NCBI RefSeq assembly: GCF_026798195.1 | Contig: NZ_JAPQEZ010000002.1 | Span: 1 to 64,000, forward strand | Direction of reading: 5' to 3' | DNA: 64,000 bases | Source: Lentilactobacillus senioris | Lineage (GTDB): Bacteria; Bacillota; Bacilli; Lactobacillales; Lactobacillaceae | Shown: piece by piece, positions 42,031-51,630 of the stretch | Numbering within the stretch: position 1 is the first letter of the stretch | Layout: each line of letters starts with the position of its first letter | Position numbers and translations under genes: made by a program | Notes under the pieces: generated by a model | Databases searched by the model: none | What the model was told of the DNA's origin: nothing | Seen by the model: only the letters and a program-made list of their open reading frames with translations

Positions 42031-44202
42031 ATGGAAAATCAAACGATTCAATCAACTACTCAAACAATAACTGCTAGCCCAGCAACCGTGGTTAAAATGG
42101 ATGGTGAGCGGGTTCAATTTTATTCTTATAAAATCGAATTAGTAGTAAATAATTTAACTGCTGATCCTCAATTACGCCAAACGTTATTGCAACAAATTTT
42201 AGAGCAAATTAATACCAAAGAAACTGAAATTACCGTTCAAGAAATTCGGTTGATTTTTCGCAGAGTGCTACTAGCTAATGACCAAGCGGATTTAGTAGCC
42301 AAGTATGATCTATATCGGCAACAAGATATGAACAAGTGGAAAAAGGCGATTGACCCCCAACACAAGCTAAATCAATTATTTAGTGAAACCGATCAATTAG
42401 TCCACGAAAACGCCAATAAGGACAGTAATATCTTCAGCACGCGTCGGGATCTAACTGCTGGAATGGTGGGTAAATCCATGGGACTAACGATGATGCCAGA
42501 AACGGTGGCTAAGGCCCATTTGCGTGGTGACATTCACTTTCATGATCTAGATTATTCACCGCTCACTTCGATGACTAACTGTTGTTTAATTGATTTTAAG
42601 GGAATGTTAGCTAATGGCTTTGAAATTGGTAACGCCGAAGTAGAATCTCCTAGATCTATCCAAACCGCTACCGCCCAAATGTCTCAAATTATTGCCAACG
42701 TAGCTTCTAGCCAATATGGCGGCTGCTCTTCTGATCGGACCGACGAATTACTTGCTCCTTATGCAGAATTAAACTACCAAAAGCATCTTTCAGAAGCGGC
42801 TGAGTGGGTAACGGCTGATAAACGAGAAGAATTTGCTCGCACTAAAACTAAAAAAGATATCTATGATGCCATGCAGGCATTGGAATATGAAGTCAACACC
42901 TTGTTCTCGTCAAACGGGCAAACCCCATTTACCACCGTGGGCTTTGGCTTAGGGACCTCGTGGATTGAAAAGGAAATCCAAAAGGCAATCTTGCAAGTGC
43001 GGATTAAAGGACTAGGCAAGCAACACCGGACCGCCATTTTTCCGAAATTGGTGTTTACTCTTAAGCGGGGCGTCAACCTAGATCCAACTGATCCAAATTA
43101 TGATGTGAAGGAATTAGCGGTCGAGTGTGCTACTAAACGAATGTATCCTGATGTTTTGATGTACGACAAGATTGTAGAATTGACAGGGAGCTTTAAGGCT
43201 CCTATGGGTTGTCGGAGTTTTTTACAGGGCTGGAAAAATGAACAGGGAGAAGAAGTAAATAGTGGCCGTATGAATCTAGGGGTTGTGACGATTAATTTAC
43301 CTCGGATTGCGTTACAAGCTCAGGGGGATGAGTCGTTATTTTGGGAAATTCTGGACGATAAATTAGCTTTGACCAAAAAAGCATTATTATTTCGGATTGA
43401 ACGCTGTAAAGAGGCCCAACCGGTGAATGCGCCAACGTTGTACAAGAATGGTGCTTTCGGAGTGCGCTTAAAGGACACTGATTCTGTAGATGAACTATTT
43501 AAGAACAGCAGGGCCACCATTTCACTAGGGTATATCGGCCTTTACGAAGTGGGAACCGCCTTTTTTGGTCCTAATTGGGAAACTAATCAAGCGGCTCATG
43601 ATTTTACGGTCGCTATCGTAAAATACCTCCACGATGCTTGCGTTGCCTGGGAAGAAGAATATGGTTATCACTTTAGTGTGTATTCCACTCCGGCTGAATC
43701 CTTGACTGATACTTTTTGTGAGGACGATATTGAAAAGTTTGGGCGGATCAAAGATATTACGGATAAAGAATACTACACCAACAGTTTTCACTACGATGTT
43801 CGTAAAAATCCGACTCCGTTTGAAAAATTAACCTTTGAAGAAGACTATCCTAAGTACGCTTCTGGAGGATTCATCCACTACTGTGAATATCCAAACCTTA
43901 AACAAAATCCGGCGGCTTTAGAAGCCGTTTGGACTTGGGCTTACGATCACGTAGGCTATTTGGGAACTAATGCTTCCATTGATCACTGTTATCAATGCGG
44001 ATTCGATGGAGACTTCAAACCCACCGCGCGTGGCTTTGAGTGTCCCCAATGTGGCAATCGGGATCCTAAAACTTGTGACGTGGTCAAACGGACCTGTGGT
44101 TACTTGGGCAACCCAATGATTAGGCCGATGGTAAAGGGCAGACATAAAGAAATTGCTTCTCGGGTGAAAAACATGAAATTGGGGGCTTTAAGTGATGACT
44201 AA
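42031..44202 (+). CDS. nrdD: Anaerobic (class III) ribonucleoside-triphosphate reductase
   Basis: A 723-aa oxygen-sensitive glycyl-radical enzyme making dNTPs. An N-terminal ATP-cone (about 15-110, VKMDGERVQFYSYKIE) gives allosteric control. The catalytic barrel includes REDOX cysteines such as NCCLIDFKGML and GCSSDRTDELL. A zinc site near the end (CYQCGFDG and CPQCGNRD) precedes the glycyl-radical loop RTCGYLGNP. ATG at 42031 follows AGGAGG; an ATG at 42001 has none. It overlaps nrdG by eight bases. It depends on NrdG for radical generation. Confidence 0.97.
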   Translation: MENQTIQSTTQTITASPATVVKMDGERVQFYSYKIELVVNNLTADPQLRQTLLQQILEQINTKETEITVQEIRLIFRRVLLANDQADLVAKYDLYRQQDMNKWKKAIDPQHKLNQLFSETDQLVHENANKDSNIFSTRRDLTAGMVGKSMGLTMMPETVAKAHLRGDIHFHDLDYSPLTSMTNCCLIDFKGMLANGFEIGNAEVESPRSIQTATAQMSQIIANVASSQYGGCSSDRTDELLAPYAELNYQKHLSEAAEWVTADKREEFARTKTKKDIYDAMQALEYEVNTLFSSNGQTPFTTVGFGLGTSWIEKEIQKAILQVRIKGLGKQHRTAIFPKLVFTLKRGVNLDPTDPNYDVKELAVECATKRMYPDVLMYDKIVELTGSFKAPMGCRSFLQGWKNEQGEEVNSGRMNLGVVTINLPRIALQAQGDESLFWEILDDKLALTKKALLFRIERCKEAQPVNAPTLYKNGAFGVRLKDTDSVDELFKNSRATISLGYIGLYEVGTAFFGPNWETNQAAHDFTVAIVKYLHDACVAWEEEYGYHFSVYSTPAESLTDTFCEDDIEKFGRIKDITDKEYYTNSFHYDVRKNPTPFEKLTFEEDYPKYASGGFIHYCEYPNLKQNPAALEAVWTWAYDHVGYLGTNASIDHCYQCGFDGDFKPTARGFECPQCGNRDPKTCDVVKRTCGYLGNPMIRPMVKGRHKEIASRVKNMKLGALSDD

Positions 44203-44779
44203 TAGACCTAAACGGCTTCCCAACAACCCGCAACCACAACAATGGTTAGCTGCAGAGCGGAGTCGTAATTATATTGCTGACTACAAGCCCTTCAATATGG
44301 TAGATGGTGAGGGAATTCGGTGTAGTTTATATGTCTCTGGTTGTTTATTTAATTGTCCAGGCTGTTACAACAAAGCCGCACAAAATTTTCATTATGGTCG
44401 GCCATACACGCAAGAATTAGAAGACCAAATTATCGCAGATCTCAGTCAAAGCTACGTTCAGGGCTTAACTCTCTTAGGGGGAGAGCCCTTTTTGAATACA
44501 CAGGTGAGCTTACGACTATGCAAACGAATCCGCAAGGAATTTGGCCATGACAAAGATATCTGGTCGTGGACGGGATATAAATGGGATGAGTTAATGCAAG
44601 AATCCATCGACAAATTGGAGCTACTAAGTTATCTAGATATTTTAGTTGATGGCCGATTTATGGAAGACTTGAAAGATTTGACCTTACAATTTCGTGGCAG
44701 TAGTAACCAAAGAATTATTGACGTCCCTAAGTCCTTGCAACAAGATCAAGTTGTCATCTGGGATAAGTTAATTCGGTAA
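44195..44779 (+). CDS. nrdG: Anaerobic ribonucleotide reductase activating protein (radical SAM)
   Basis: A 194-aa radical SAM activase for NrdD. The [4Fe-4S] cysteine motif CLFNCPGCYNK (CxxxCxxC) is near residue 50, and LTLLGGEPFLN is the SAM-binding GGE motif. The start overlaps the nrdD stop; ATG at 44195 or GTG at 44192 are both possible. Only 11 bases separate it from sufC, with no terminator, so its iron-sulfur cluster supply may be co-expressed. Confidence 0.96.
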   Translation: MTNRPKRLPNNPQPQQWLAAERSRNYIADYKPFNMVDGEGIRCSLYVSGCLFNCPGCYNKAAQNFHYGRPYTQELEDQIIADLSQSYVQGLTLLGGEPFLNTQVSLRLCKRIRKEFGHDKDIWSWTGYKWDELMQESIDKLELLSYLDILVDGRFMEDLKDLTLQFRGSSNQRIIDVPKSLQQDQVVIWDKLIR

Positions 44780-44790
44780 AGGAGTTTAAG

Positions 44791-45543
44791 ATGAGTAGTT
44801 TAATCATTGATGATTTACACGTCGCAGTTGCTGGGAAAGAGATTTTAACGGGAGTGAATCTCCAAATTAATTCTGGAGAAATTCACGCCCTAATGGGACC
44901 GAACGGTACCGGTAAATCGACGCTGTCAGAGACCATTATGGGCAATCCGCGTTATGAAATTACTGCTGGTAAATTAATTTTTAATGGGGAAGATATTACC
45001 CAATTAACGGTGGATGAACGGGCCCAACGTGGTGTTTTTTTAGCGATGCAATATCCTATGGAGGTTGCCGGAATTTCTAATGCTGATTTTATTCATGCGG
45101 CGTTGAACGCTCAAAATAACGGCCAAGCAGTACCAGTATTGCCCTTTTTACAGAAGCTTAAACAAACCATGGAGTTCTTAGAAATTGATCCACAAGTTGC
45201 TGAACGGGGACTCAACGCCGATTTTTCTGGTGGGGAGAAAAAGCGTAATGAAATTCTGCAGTTAATGATGTTAAAGCCTAGTTTAGCTATTTTGGATGAA
45301 ATTGATTCCGGGCTAGATATTGATGCTCTCAAAATTGTGGCTAAGGGAATCAATGCAATGCGCGGTGCTAATTTCAGCGCGTTGATGGTGACCCATTACC
45401 AACGATTATTAAATTATGTAGTGCCGGACGTAGTCCACATCATGATGAATGGTCAGATCGTAGCCACTGGTGGTCCGGAATTAGCTACCCAATTAGAAGC
45501 GACCGGCTACTCTCAATTGGCAGGAGTTGGTGACAATCATTGA
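44791..45543 (+). CDS. sufC: SufC, Fe-S assembly ATPase
   Basis: A 250-aa ABC-type ATPase of the SUF iron-sulfur scaffold complex SufBC2D. Walker A is GPNGTGKSTLSE, the signature is FSGGEKKRNEILQLMML, and Walker B is LAILDEIDSGLDIDALK. The SufC-specific AMQYPMEVAGISNADF segment is present. AAAGGAG precedes ATG. First gene of the five-gene suf operon; the stop overlaps the sufD start. Confidence 0.97.
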   Translation: MSSLIIDDLHVAVAGKEILTGVNLQINSGEIHALMGPNGTGKSTLSETIMGNPRYEITAGKLIFNGEDITQLTVDERAQRGVFLAMQYPMEVAGISNADFIHAALNAQNNGQAVPVLPFLQKLKQTMEFLEIDPQVAERGLNADFSGGEKKRNEILQLMMLKPSLAILDEIDSGLDIDALKIVAKGINAMRGANFSALMVTHYQRLLNYVVPDVVHIMMNGQIVATGGPELATQLEATGYSQLAGVGDNH

Positions 45544-46580
45544 AAAATTCAACGCTGAAAAATTACCCCCGAATGATGGGCTTTAAGTATGATCCCGCTG
45601 ATTTTATTTGGGCAGTGACCGAGCCGTTATGCTGGGACTGGAATGTGACTGAAACCAATTTGACGAAATTTACGCAGTTGGGCGGAACTATCAAGCAAAT
45701 CCGGCGTCAGAACCTAACGGATTGGCAGAGAGAACAATTAGCGAGGTTGACTACCCAACCAGATCAGTTCGTAGCCGATCAATTAGCTAAAGATTGGCAG
45801 GGACTAGCGATTACTTTGCCGGATAACGTAGAACTTAACGAGCCCCTCCAGCTTAAAATTAATGTCGACTCAGCCGCTACACCATTGATCGTCTTACTCA
45901 ACATAGGTGCGAATAGTCGACTAAATCTCACTACTACCTTTCACTTCGCTGCTAAAGCACCACAAAGTAGCATCGTATTTGCTGGTGAAGTGGCTGGTCA
46001 ATTGGATTATCAAACTGAACTAAGAACGAAACAACCGGGCAGTCATTTACTGTTAGGGGAGTTAACGGTGCAACAATCTGCTAGGTGTAGTTGGACGGTT
46101 ATTCCTAAGTTACGGGGAAAGTTACTAGGCAATTTAAAAATTAAATTAGCGCAGCCCGGGGCCAGTGGTTACTTTTATGCTGGTAGTTTAGCTCGTCAAG
46201 ATGATCAATTTAATTTACAGACCCAAATTCAACATTTTGCGCCTCACACTTTTAGTCGAATTAAAATGCGCGGGGTGTTATTTGATAACGCTAAGATGAA
46301 CTTCACCAGTGTAGGCCAAATTAAACACGGTGCTCACGGAGCCAATGCGGACCAAGAAAATCGGCTATTAACTGCTGGTCCAGAGGTGCTAGGAAGTGCC
46401 AATCCGATGTTATTAATTGATGAAAATGACGTGCAAGCTGGCCACGCTGCTAGTATTGGGCAGTACGATGAAGAACAATTATACTATTTGCAAAGTCGGG
46501 GATTACCGCTATTCTTAGCTGAACAAATTTTAATTAACACTTTTATGCAACCAGTATTAGAAGGGGGAGTTGTTAAATGA
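45540..46580 (+). CDS. sufD: SufD, Fe-S assembly scaffold subunit
   Basis: A 346-aa beta-helix protein of the SufBCD complex. The C-terminal signature MNFTSVGQIKHGAHGANADQ and DEEQLYYLQSRGLP matches SufB/SufD family proteins. The likely start is TTG at 45540, overlapping the sufC stop (TTGA), with AGGAG somewhat far upstream. Its shorter N-terminal part than many SufD proteins is usual for lactobacilli as far as I know. The stop overlaps the sufS start (ATGA). Confidence 0.92.
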   Translation: MKNSTLKNYPRMMGFKYDPADFIWAVTEPLCWDWNVTETNLTKFTQLGGTIKQIRRQNLTDWQREQLARLTTQPDQFVADQLAKDWQGLAITLPDNVELNEPLQLKINVDSAATPLIVLLNIGANSRLNLTTTFHFAAKAPQSSIVFAGEVAGQLDYQTELRTKQPGSHLLLGELTVQQSARCSWTVIPKLRGKLLGNLKIKLAQPGASGYFYAGSLARQDDQFNLQTQIQHFAPHTFSRIKMRGVLFDNAKMNFTSVGQIKHGAHGANADQENRLLTAGPEVLGSANPMLLIDENDVQAGHAASIGQYDEEQLYYLQSRGLPLFLAEQILINTFMQPVLEGGVVK

Positions 46581-47752
46581 CCAATTATCAACCAGTAGCT
46601 TACTTAGACAATGCGGCTACCACCCCGATGCCTGATGAAGTGTTAACGACCGTGACTAATTATTACCAGTTTCAAAAAGTAAACGTTCACCGTGGGATGT
46701 ATGGTTTAGCGCACCAGGTGACTAGTCAATACGAAGCGGCTAGGGAACAAGTTAAAAATTTTATTCATGCGACTAATTCAGCAGAGATCGTCTTTACCAG
46801 TGGGACCACCGATAGTTTAAACATGGTGGCAGCTGGATACGCCCGGCAAGTATTACAGCCCGGAGATGAAATCATGGTGAGTTTAATGGAGCATCATTCT
46901 AACCTGGTCCCCTGGCAGCAAGTAGCTCAGCAAACTGGTGCGCAATTGAAGTATTTAAACGTTACCGTTGACGGCCAAATTGATATTAAGCAATTGAGAC
47001 AGCAGCTGACAGATCATACTAAAATTGTGGCATTAACCCTGGTTTCCAACGTTTTAGGGACTAAATTAGAGTTAGCCCCGGTGGCTGAATTGGTCCACCA
47101 ACATGGTGGTATTTTAGTGGCTGACGCTGCTCAGGCTGCAGGACATTTACCCATTGATGTCCAGTCGTTAGGAGTTGACTTTTTAGCTTTTTCTGGTCAC
47201 AAAATGTTTGGCCCGACTGGCATTGGGGTGTTATACGGCCGGCAATCCTTATTAGAACAACTACAACCGGTTCAGTTTGGTGGGGAGATGATTCAAGAGG
47301 TGACCCAACAGGGCGCTACTTGGCAGCCTTTACCGTTAAGATTAGAAGCAGGGACCCCCAATATTGCCGGAGTACTAGGATTGGGCGCGGCGATTAACTA
47401 TTTGCAACGCTTAGGTTTTACTACTATTCAAGCTCACGAACAAAAGTTAATGCGCCAGTTAATGGTGGGCCTGCAGTCTCATTTTCCGATTCAAATTTAT
47501 GGCTCGCAAGTGGCTGGTGACCACCACGGGGCAGTAAGTTTTAATTTTAAACAGATTCACGCCCACGATGTAGCCACGATTTTAGACGCTACCAACGTAG
47601 CGGTGCGCGCCGGACAAATGTGTGCGGCCCCGTTAATGCAAGCTTTGCAAACGGATAGTGTGGTACGTGCCAGTATTTCTGCGGCTACCACTAGCGCCGA
47701 GGTGGAACTCTTTTTAGCCGCTTTAGATCAAGTGGAGGGCTTATTATTATGA
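46577..47752 (+). CDS. sufS: SufS, group II cysteine desulfurase
   Basis: A 391-aa PLP enzyme converting cysteine to alanine and a persulfide for cluster assembly. The N-terminal YLDNAATTPMP, the PLP-lysine in FSGHKMFGPTGIGVLYG (about residue 215), and the active-site cysteine in VRAGQMCAAPLMQ (about 355) are all present. It is translationally coupled with sufD and sufU by four-base overlaps. Confidence 0.96.
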   Translation: MTNYQPVAYLDNAATTPMPDEVLTTVTNYYQFQKVNVHRGMYGLAHQVTSQYEAAREQVKNFIHATNSAEIVFTSGTTDSLNMVAAGYARQVLQPGDEIMVSLMEHHSNLVPWQQVAQQTGAQLKYLNVTVDGQIDIKQLRQQLTDHTKIVALTLVSNVLGTKLELAPVAELVHQHGGILVADAAQAAGHLPIDVQSLGVDFLAFSGHKMFGPTGIGVLYGRQSLLEQLQPVQFGGEMIQEVTQQGATWQPLPLRLEAGTPNIAGVLGLGAAINYLQRLGFTTIQAHEQKLMRQLMVGLQSHFPIQIYGSQVAGDHHGAVSFNFKQIHAHDVATILDATNVAVRAGQMCAAPLMQALQTDSVVRASISAATTSAEVELFLAALDQVEGLLL

Positions 47753-48192
47753 ATGAGATTGAACAACTCTACCAAAAAATTATTTTAACCCACGCTAATT
47801 ATCCGGTTGGCTTCAGTGAATTAGTTGACTATGATTTTAAATGCCATTTAAAAAATCCCGATTGTGGAGATGATTTGACCGTTTACGGTAAATGGGATGG
47901 AGATGGTCAGCGGCTAGCTGAAATTAGTTTTACCGGGGACGGTTGTATTATCAGCAAAGCTTCGGCCAGTATGATGGTGAGCCTATTGCAAGGTAAAACA
48001 GTAATGGAGATTGCCGATGTATGGACCGCTTTTCAAAAACTGGTGCTGGCTCAACCAACCGCAACCGAGGGCTTAGGAGACCTAGTGGCGTTTGCAACGT
48101 TGAATAATTTTCCTACGCGGGTGCGTTGCGGGACTTTAGCTTGGCATGCGCTGCAAACTGGCATCCAAGAAGGGAGGTCCGAAAATGACTGA
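47749..48192 (+). CDS. sufU: SufU, zinc-dependent sulfurtransferase
   Basis: A 147-aa SufU protein that accepts persulfide sulfur from SufS in Gram-positive bacteria. The zinc ligands are visible: NPDCGDDLTVY (Cys plus Asp), TGDGCIISKASASMM and RVRCGTLAWHAL. Four-base overlap with sufS at its start and eight-base overlap with sufB at its end. Confidence 0.95.
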   Translation: MNEIEQLYQKIILTHANYPVGFSELVDYDFKCHLKNPDCGDDLTVYGKWDGDGQRLAEISFTGDGCIISKASASMMVSLLQGKTVMEIADVWTAFQKLVLAQPTATEGLGDLVAFATLNNFPTRVRCGTLAWHALQTGIQEGRSEND

Positions 48193-49591
48193 TCAATCAC
48201 AACTAAACGATCAAAATTTAACCGATGAACGGGGACCTACGGCTGATACTACTCCGGTTTTTTCTACGGGGGCTGGGATTAATGAAGCAACTATTAGAAC
48301 TATTTCGGCAGTTAAGCAAGAACCGCAATGGATGTTAGACTTACGACTACAGGCGTACCAACTCTATTTACAAATGCCGATGCCTAAATACGGCCCGGAT
48401 TTATCTAATTTAAACCTGGATCAGATTCAATATTTTCAGCGGGCTACTGATCACGTTGCCCGTGATTGGGAAGATGTACCGGATGAGATCAAGGAAACCT
48501 TTGAACGGATCGGGGTGCCAGAAGCCGAACGTAAATATTTGGCGGGCTCGGGAGCGCAATATGAATCAGAAGCGGTTTATAGTAATTTAAAACGGGAATT
48601 GGCGGAACAGGGAATTTTATTTATGGATACCGATACGGCGCTTCAACGACATCCAGAACTGGTGCGGCAGTACTTTGGCCAACTAATTGCGGCAACCGAT
48701 AATAAGTTTGCGGCATTAAATACAGCTGTGTGGTCGGGCGGTACTTTCTTGTATGTTCCTGCTAACGTTCACGCTGATATTCCCATTCAAAGTTATTTTC
48801 GCATCAATGCTGGTCGGACTGGTCAGTTTGAACGAACGTTAATTATTGTGGAAGCGGGGGCGAGTGTAAACTACGTTGAGGGATGCACGGCGCCCAATTA
48901 TTCCGAAGATAGTTTGCACGCTGCGGTAGTGGAAGTATTTGTAAAGCCAGGAGGGTATTGCCGATATACTACCATTCAAAATTGGTCCACTAACGTTTAC
49001 AGTTTAGAAACCAAACGCGCTCAAGCTGAAGCCGGGGCTACGATGGAGTGGATTGACGGTAATTTAGGTTCTAAGGTCACCATGAAATACCCCAGTGTTT
49101 ATTTGGTGGGAGAACACGCGACCGGGTTGATGTTATCGATTGCAGCCGCCGGAAATTCAATGCACCAAGATACCGGTGCTAAAATGATTCATTTGGCTCC
49201 TAATACTAGTAGTAGCATCGTTTCCAAGGCAATTTGCCATGGTGGGGGACGAGCTGATTATCGGGGGTTGATTAAATTTACCAAAGAGGCGCACCATGCT
49301 AAATCTCACGTGGAATGTGATACGATTTTGCTAGATGATCAAAGTGCTAGTGACACGTTTCCGGTTAATGATATCGATGTCAACGACGGAACGATTGAAC
49401 ATGAAGCCCACGTGTCTAAAATTTCGGCGGAGCAACTTTATTATTTACAGAGTCGGGGATTAGACGAAAAAAGTGCCGCCCAATTAATTGTGATGGGCTT
49501 TTTAGAGCCGTTCACAAAGCAACTTCCCATGGAATACGCCGTGGAACTAGACCGGCTGATTAAATATCAAATGGATGGCAGTATTGGATAA
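48185..49591 (+). CDS. sufB: SufB, Fe-S assembly scaffold subunit
   Basis: A 468-aa core scaffold that binds the nascent cluster with SufC and SufD. It has the SufB signature segments GAGINEATIRTISAVKQEP near the N-terminus, the EGCTAPNYSEDSLHAAVVE motif containing the conserved Cys, and EQLYYLQSRGLDE at the C-terminus. ATG at 48185 follows GGGAGG; upstream in-frame codons belong to sufU. Last gene of the operon before a terminator. Confidence 0.97.
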   Translation: MTDQSQLNDQNLTDERGPTADTTPVFSTGAGINEATIRTISAVKQEPQWMLDLRLQAYQLYLQMPMPKYGPDLSNLNLDQIQYFQRATDHVARDWEDVPDEIKETFERIGVPEAERKYLAGSGAQYESEAVYSNLKRELAEQGILFMDTDTALQRHPELVRQYFGQLIAATDNKFAALNTAVWSGGTFLYVPANVHADIPIQSYFRINAGRTGQFERTLIIVEAGASVNYVEGCTAPNYSEDSLHAAVVEVFVKPGGYCRYTTIQNWSTNVYSLETKRAQAEAGATMEWIDGNLGSKVTMKYPSVYLVGEHATGLMLSIAAAGNSMHQDTGAKMIHLAPNTSSSIVSKAICHGGGRADYRGLIKFTKEAHHAKSHVECDTILLDDQSASDTFPVNDIDVNDGTIEHEAHVSKISAEQLYYLQSRGLDEKSAAQLIVMGFLEPFTKQLPMEYAVELDRLIKYQMDGSIG

Positions 49592-49636
49592 TAAAAAGGA
49601 TAACCACCCTTAGCTAGGGCGATTATCCTTTTTTGT
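49592..49636. terminator. bidirectional terminator after sufB
   Basis: AAAAAGGATAA and TTATCCTTTTT form the outer stem with an inner CCCT/AGGG pairing, usable on both strands. Confidence 0.85.
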
Positions 49637-50135
49637 TAGTAGATTTATTTAGCAGCCAGCGTTTGAAATAATCCGATGCAAAGCCAACCACCACAATTCC
49701 TAAAACCATGGAAGCAAATAATTGCAGGCTAAACAGGAGCCAATTGTGAATGGTCAGGTTGGAAATGATTAGCATGGTGGTTCCCCAAGCGATCAACCAA
49801 GCCGGTACGATGGTAAAGGGCAAAATAGTACCTTGCAAAAATAAGACAATAAACGTTAAGATGCCAAACATAATTGCAGATGGACATACCTGAGCTAACC
49901 AGGCATTGAGCAGCAACCAATGAGCTAATAGCCCCCACAAAATTCCTAAGGCAAAGCTTAGCAAGATATTACCAGTTTTGTCCTTGGGAAAGCCGGCTCC
50001 AAAAAAATACGAAACTGTGATAAAAGCAGCGGAACCCATCCATAAGTTAAACCCACTCATAATTAAACAGTACACCGTAGTAAATAGTCCCACCCCGATG
50101 GCGTCGATCCAAACTACTTTAGGAATTTTCATCAC
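49623..50135 (-). CDS. DUF1097-like membrane protein
   Basis: A 170-aa membrane protein with five or six helices. Its layout (helix 1 with DAIGVGLFTTVYCLIMSG, a short loop with FGAGFPKDKTGN, and later helices with TIVPAWLIAWGTTM) resembles the DUF1097/YcdZ family. No catalytic motif is visible and no function is known. The C-terminal tail is basic. ATG at 50135 has weak GAGGTTATG upstream. Confidence 0.75.
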   Translation of the reverse strand: MMKIPKVVWIDAIGVGLFTTVYCLIMSGFNLWMGSAAFITVSYFFGAGFPKDKTGNILLSFALGILWGLLAHWLLLNAWLAQVCPSAIMFGILTFIVLFLQGTILPFTIVPAWLIAWGTTMLIISNLTIHNWLLFSLQLFASMVLGIVVVGFASDYFKRWLLNKSTNKKG

Positions 50136-50208
50136 TCATAACCTCATTTTCATAATTCGTTTGGTGCGAGGTTATCAGTATATTATTAAGCGAATTGGTT
50201 CGTCAATC

Positions 50209-50934
50209 TTATTTAGTAAAACGAATTACGATTCTTAAAATTAATTGTAGGAAGAGGGATAAAAGTAGGGCAAAGCCTAACAAAATTGCCCAACTCCAAC
50301 CTAAATATTTCAAACCACTTAACCAAGTTCCGTGCGGGCTAACTAAGGTTAGTGTTAAAGTGCCAACTACTAAAACGACACCCCAAAGCCAAGCTCCGGT
50401 ACTGGTATTTTGCAAATCGGCGGGGCTCAAATCAAAGCCGCCCCAGCTAATGTTGGTGGCTAAAATAATGAATAATAAGATGTGCCACCATTTGTCGATT
50501 CTTAGATCAGGGCTGGCCGCCAATTGGCCACTACTTAAGTTTATCCCCCAAGCCATCAAGGTGTACATTAAGTTAGGAACTAACCAAAAGCCCAATCCAG
50601 CTAATACCAATGAGCAGCCTACCACCGGTGCTAAACCGATGAAAAAATTACCGAGCTGTTGGTATTTACTTTGCTGGTTCCAAGAGTGGCGGACGTAACC
50701 TAAAGTTTGCTGGTCGGCGGAAGGAAACTGAAGTAACTTAACGGCATCAATTCGATGGCTAAAAATAAGGGCCGCAATTAAATGACTAGTTTCATGAATC
50801 ATGATACCTAAGCCACCCAACCAGACCTGACTATTAGGACCGTAGTAAGTGACCAGTATTTTTTTGGTCTGACGATTTAACCATGATAACGCCCCCGTAA
50901 AGGCTAGTGGGATGATAACCAGATTCAAAGCCAC
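50209..50934 (-). CDS. M50-like membrane metalloprotease homologue
   Basis: A membrane protein of at least 241 residues with about six helices and a zinc-protease HExxH motif (IMIHETSHLIAALIF, about residue 50). Such M50-type proteins cut substrates in or near the membrane; the second zinc motif is not obvious. The first usual start is GTG at 50934, with no good ribosome site. An in-frame ATT at 50970 sits seven bases after AGGAGG and would add 12 hydrophobic residues, making a fuller first helix. It lies downstream of the YbaK gene on the same strand. Confidence 0.7.
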   Translation of the reverse strand: MALNLVIIPLAFTGALSWLNRQTKKILVTYYGPNSQVWLGGLGIMIHETSHLIAALIFSHRIDAVKLLQFPSADQQTLGYVRHSWNQQSKYQQLGNFFIGLAPVVGCSLVLAGLGFWLVPNLMYTLMAWGINLSSGQLAASPDLRIDKWWHILLFIILATNISWGGFDLSPADLQNTSTGAWLWGVVLVVGTLTLTLVSPHGTWLSGLKYLGWSWAILLGFALLLSLFLQLILRIVIRFTK

Positions 50935-50972
50935 TATTATTGCATTGTGTCCAAGTAAGGTAAGGTTAATAG

Positions 50973-51476
50973 CTATTCCTCCTCTAAGTCAGTGAAGGTA
51001 CCGTGAACCAAGGTTTTCATATCAGTAGCGTTGAGTTGAACTGACCGTCCAATTTGGCCGGAAGAAACGATGATTTCACCCTGTTCTTCGGCCCGGGTAT
51101 CGATGTAAATGGGGTATTGGTATTTTTCCCAAATTCCGATTGGAGTGTTAGCACCGTGTTCGTAGCCGGTGGTTTTTAAGAGCTCCTTTAAGGGCACCAT
51201 AGATACCTTTTTGTTGCCGGATGCCTTGGCTAATTTCTTTTCGTCCAAATGAGTGTTGATAGGCACCACACCGACTACGGGGCCGGTTGTTTTGCCGGTT
51301 AAGACCAAAGTTTTATAGATGTGACCTTCATCGTAGCCGGTATGTGAAACGTCTAACTGAGCAACATCGTTTTTTTGATAGGTAGGGAAAATAATTTGTT
51401 GATAATTAATTTTATTTTTATCTAGAATTTGTTCTACTAAAGTTTTATGGATTTTTTTATCCTTTTTTTTAGACAT
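50973..51476 (-). CDS. ybaK: YbaK/EbsC-type Cys-tRNA(Pro) deacylase
   Basis: A 167-aa editing protein that hydrolyses mischarged Cys-tRNA(Pro). It has the YbaK-family beta-barrel segments: YKTLVLTGKTTGPVVGVVPI, the invariant lysine region LAKASGNKKVSMVPLKEL, TGYEHGANTPIGI and SSGQIGRSVQL. The N-terminus is very lysine-rich (MSKKKDKKIHKTLVEQIL). AGGAGG precedes ATG. Confidence 0.9.
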   Translation of the reverse strand: MSKKKDKKIHKTLVEQILDKNKINYQQIIFPTYQKNDVAQLDVSHTGYDEGHIYKTLVLTGKTTGPVVGVVPINTHLDEKKLAKASGNKKVSMVPLKELLKTTGYEHGANTPIGIWEKYQYPIYIDTRAEEQGEIIVSSGQIGRSVQLNATDMKTLVHGTFTDLEEE

Positions 51477-51630
51477 GCCAAGTCCTCCTAGTCGTTTTGT
51501 TATCTACTTATTATAGTTATTGAATTCCGTTTAGGAAAGGGAGGATTGTTTTTTTTGGTGGTATTCCGGGTTACTTCTGGTATACTATTCTAGTGATAGT
51601 GTCAACGAATGGAAAAGAATAGGAGCAATC

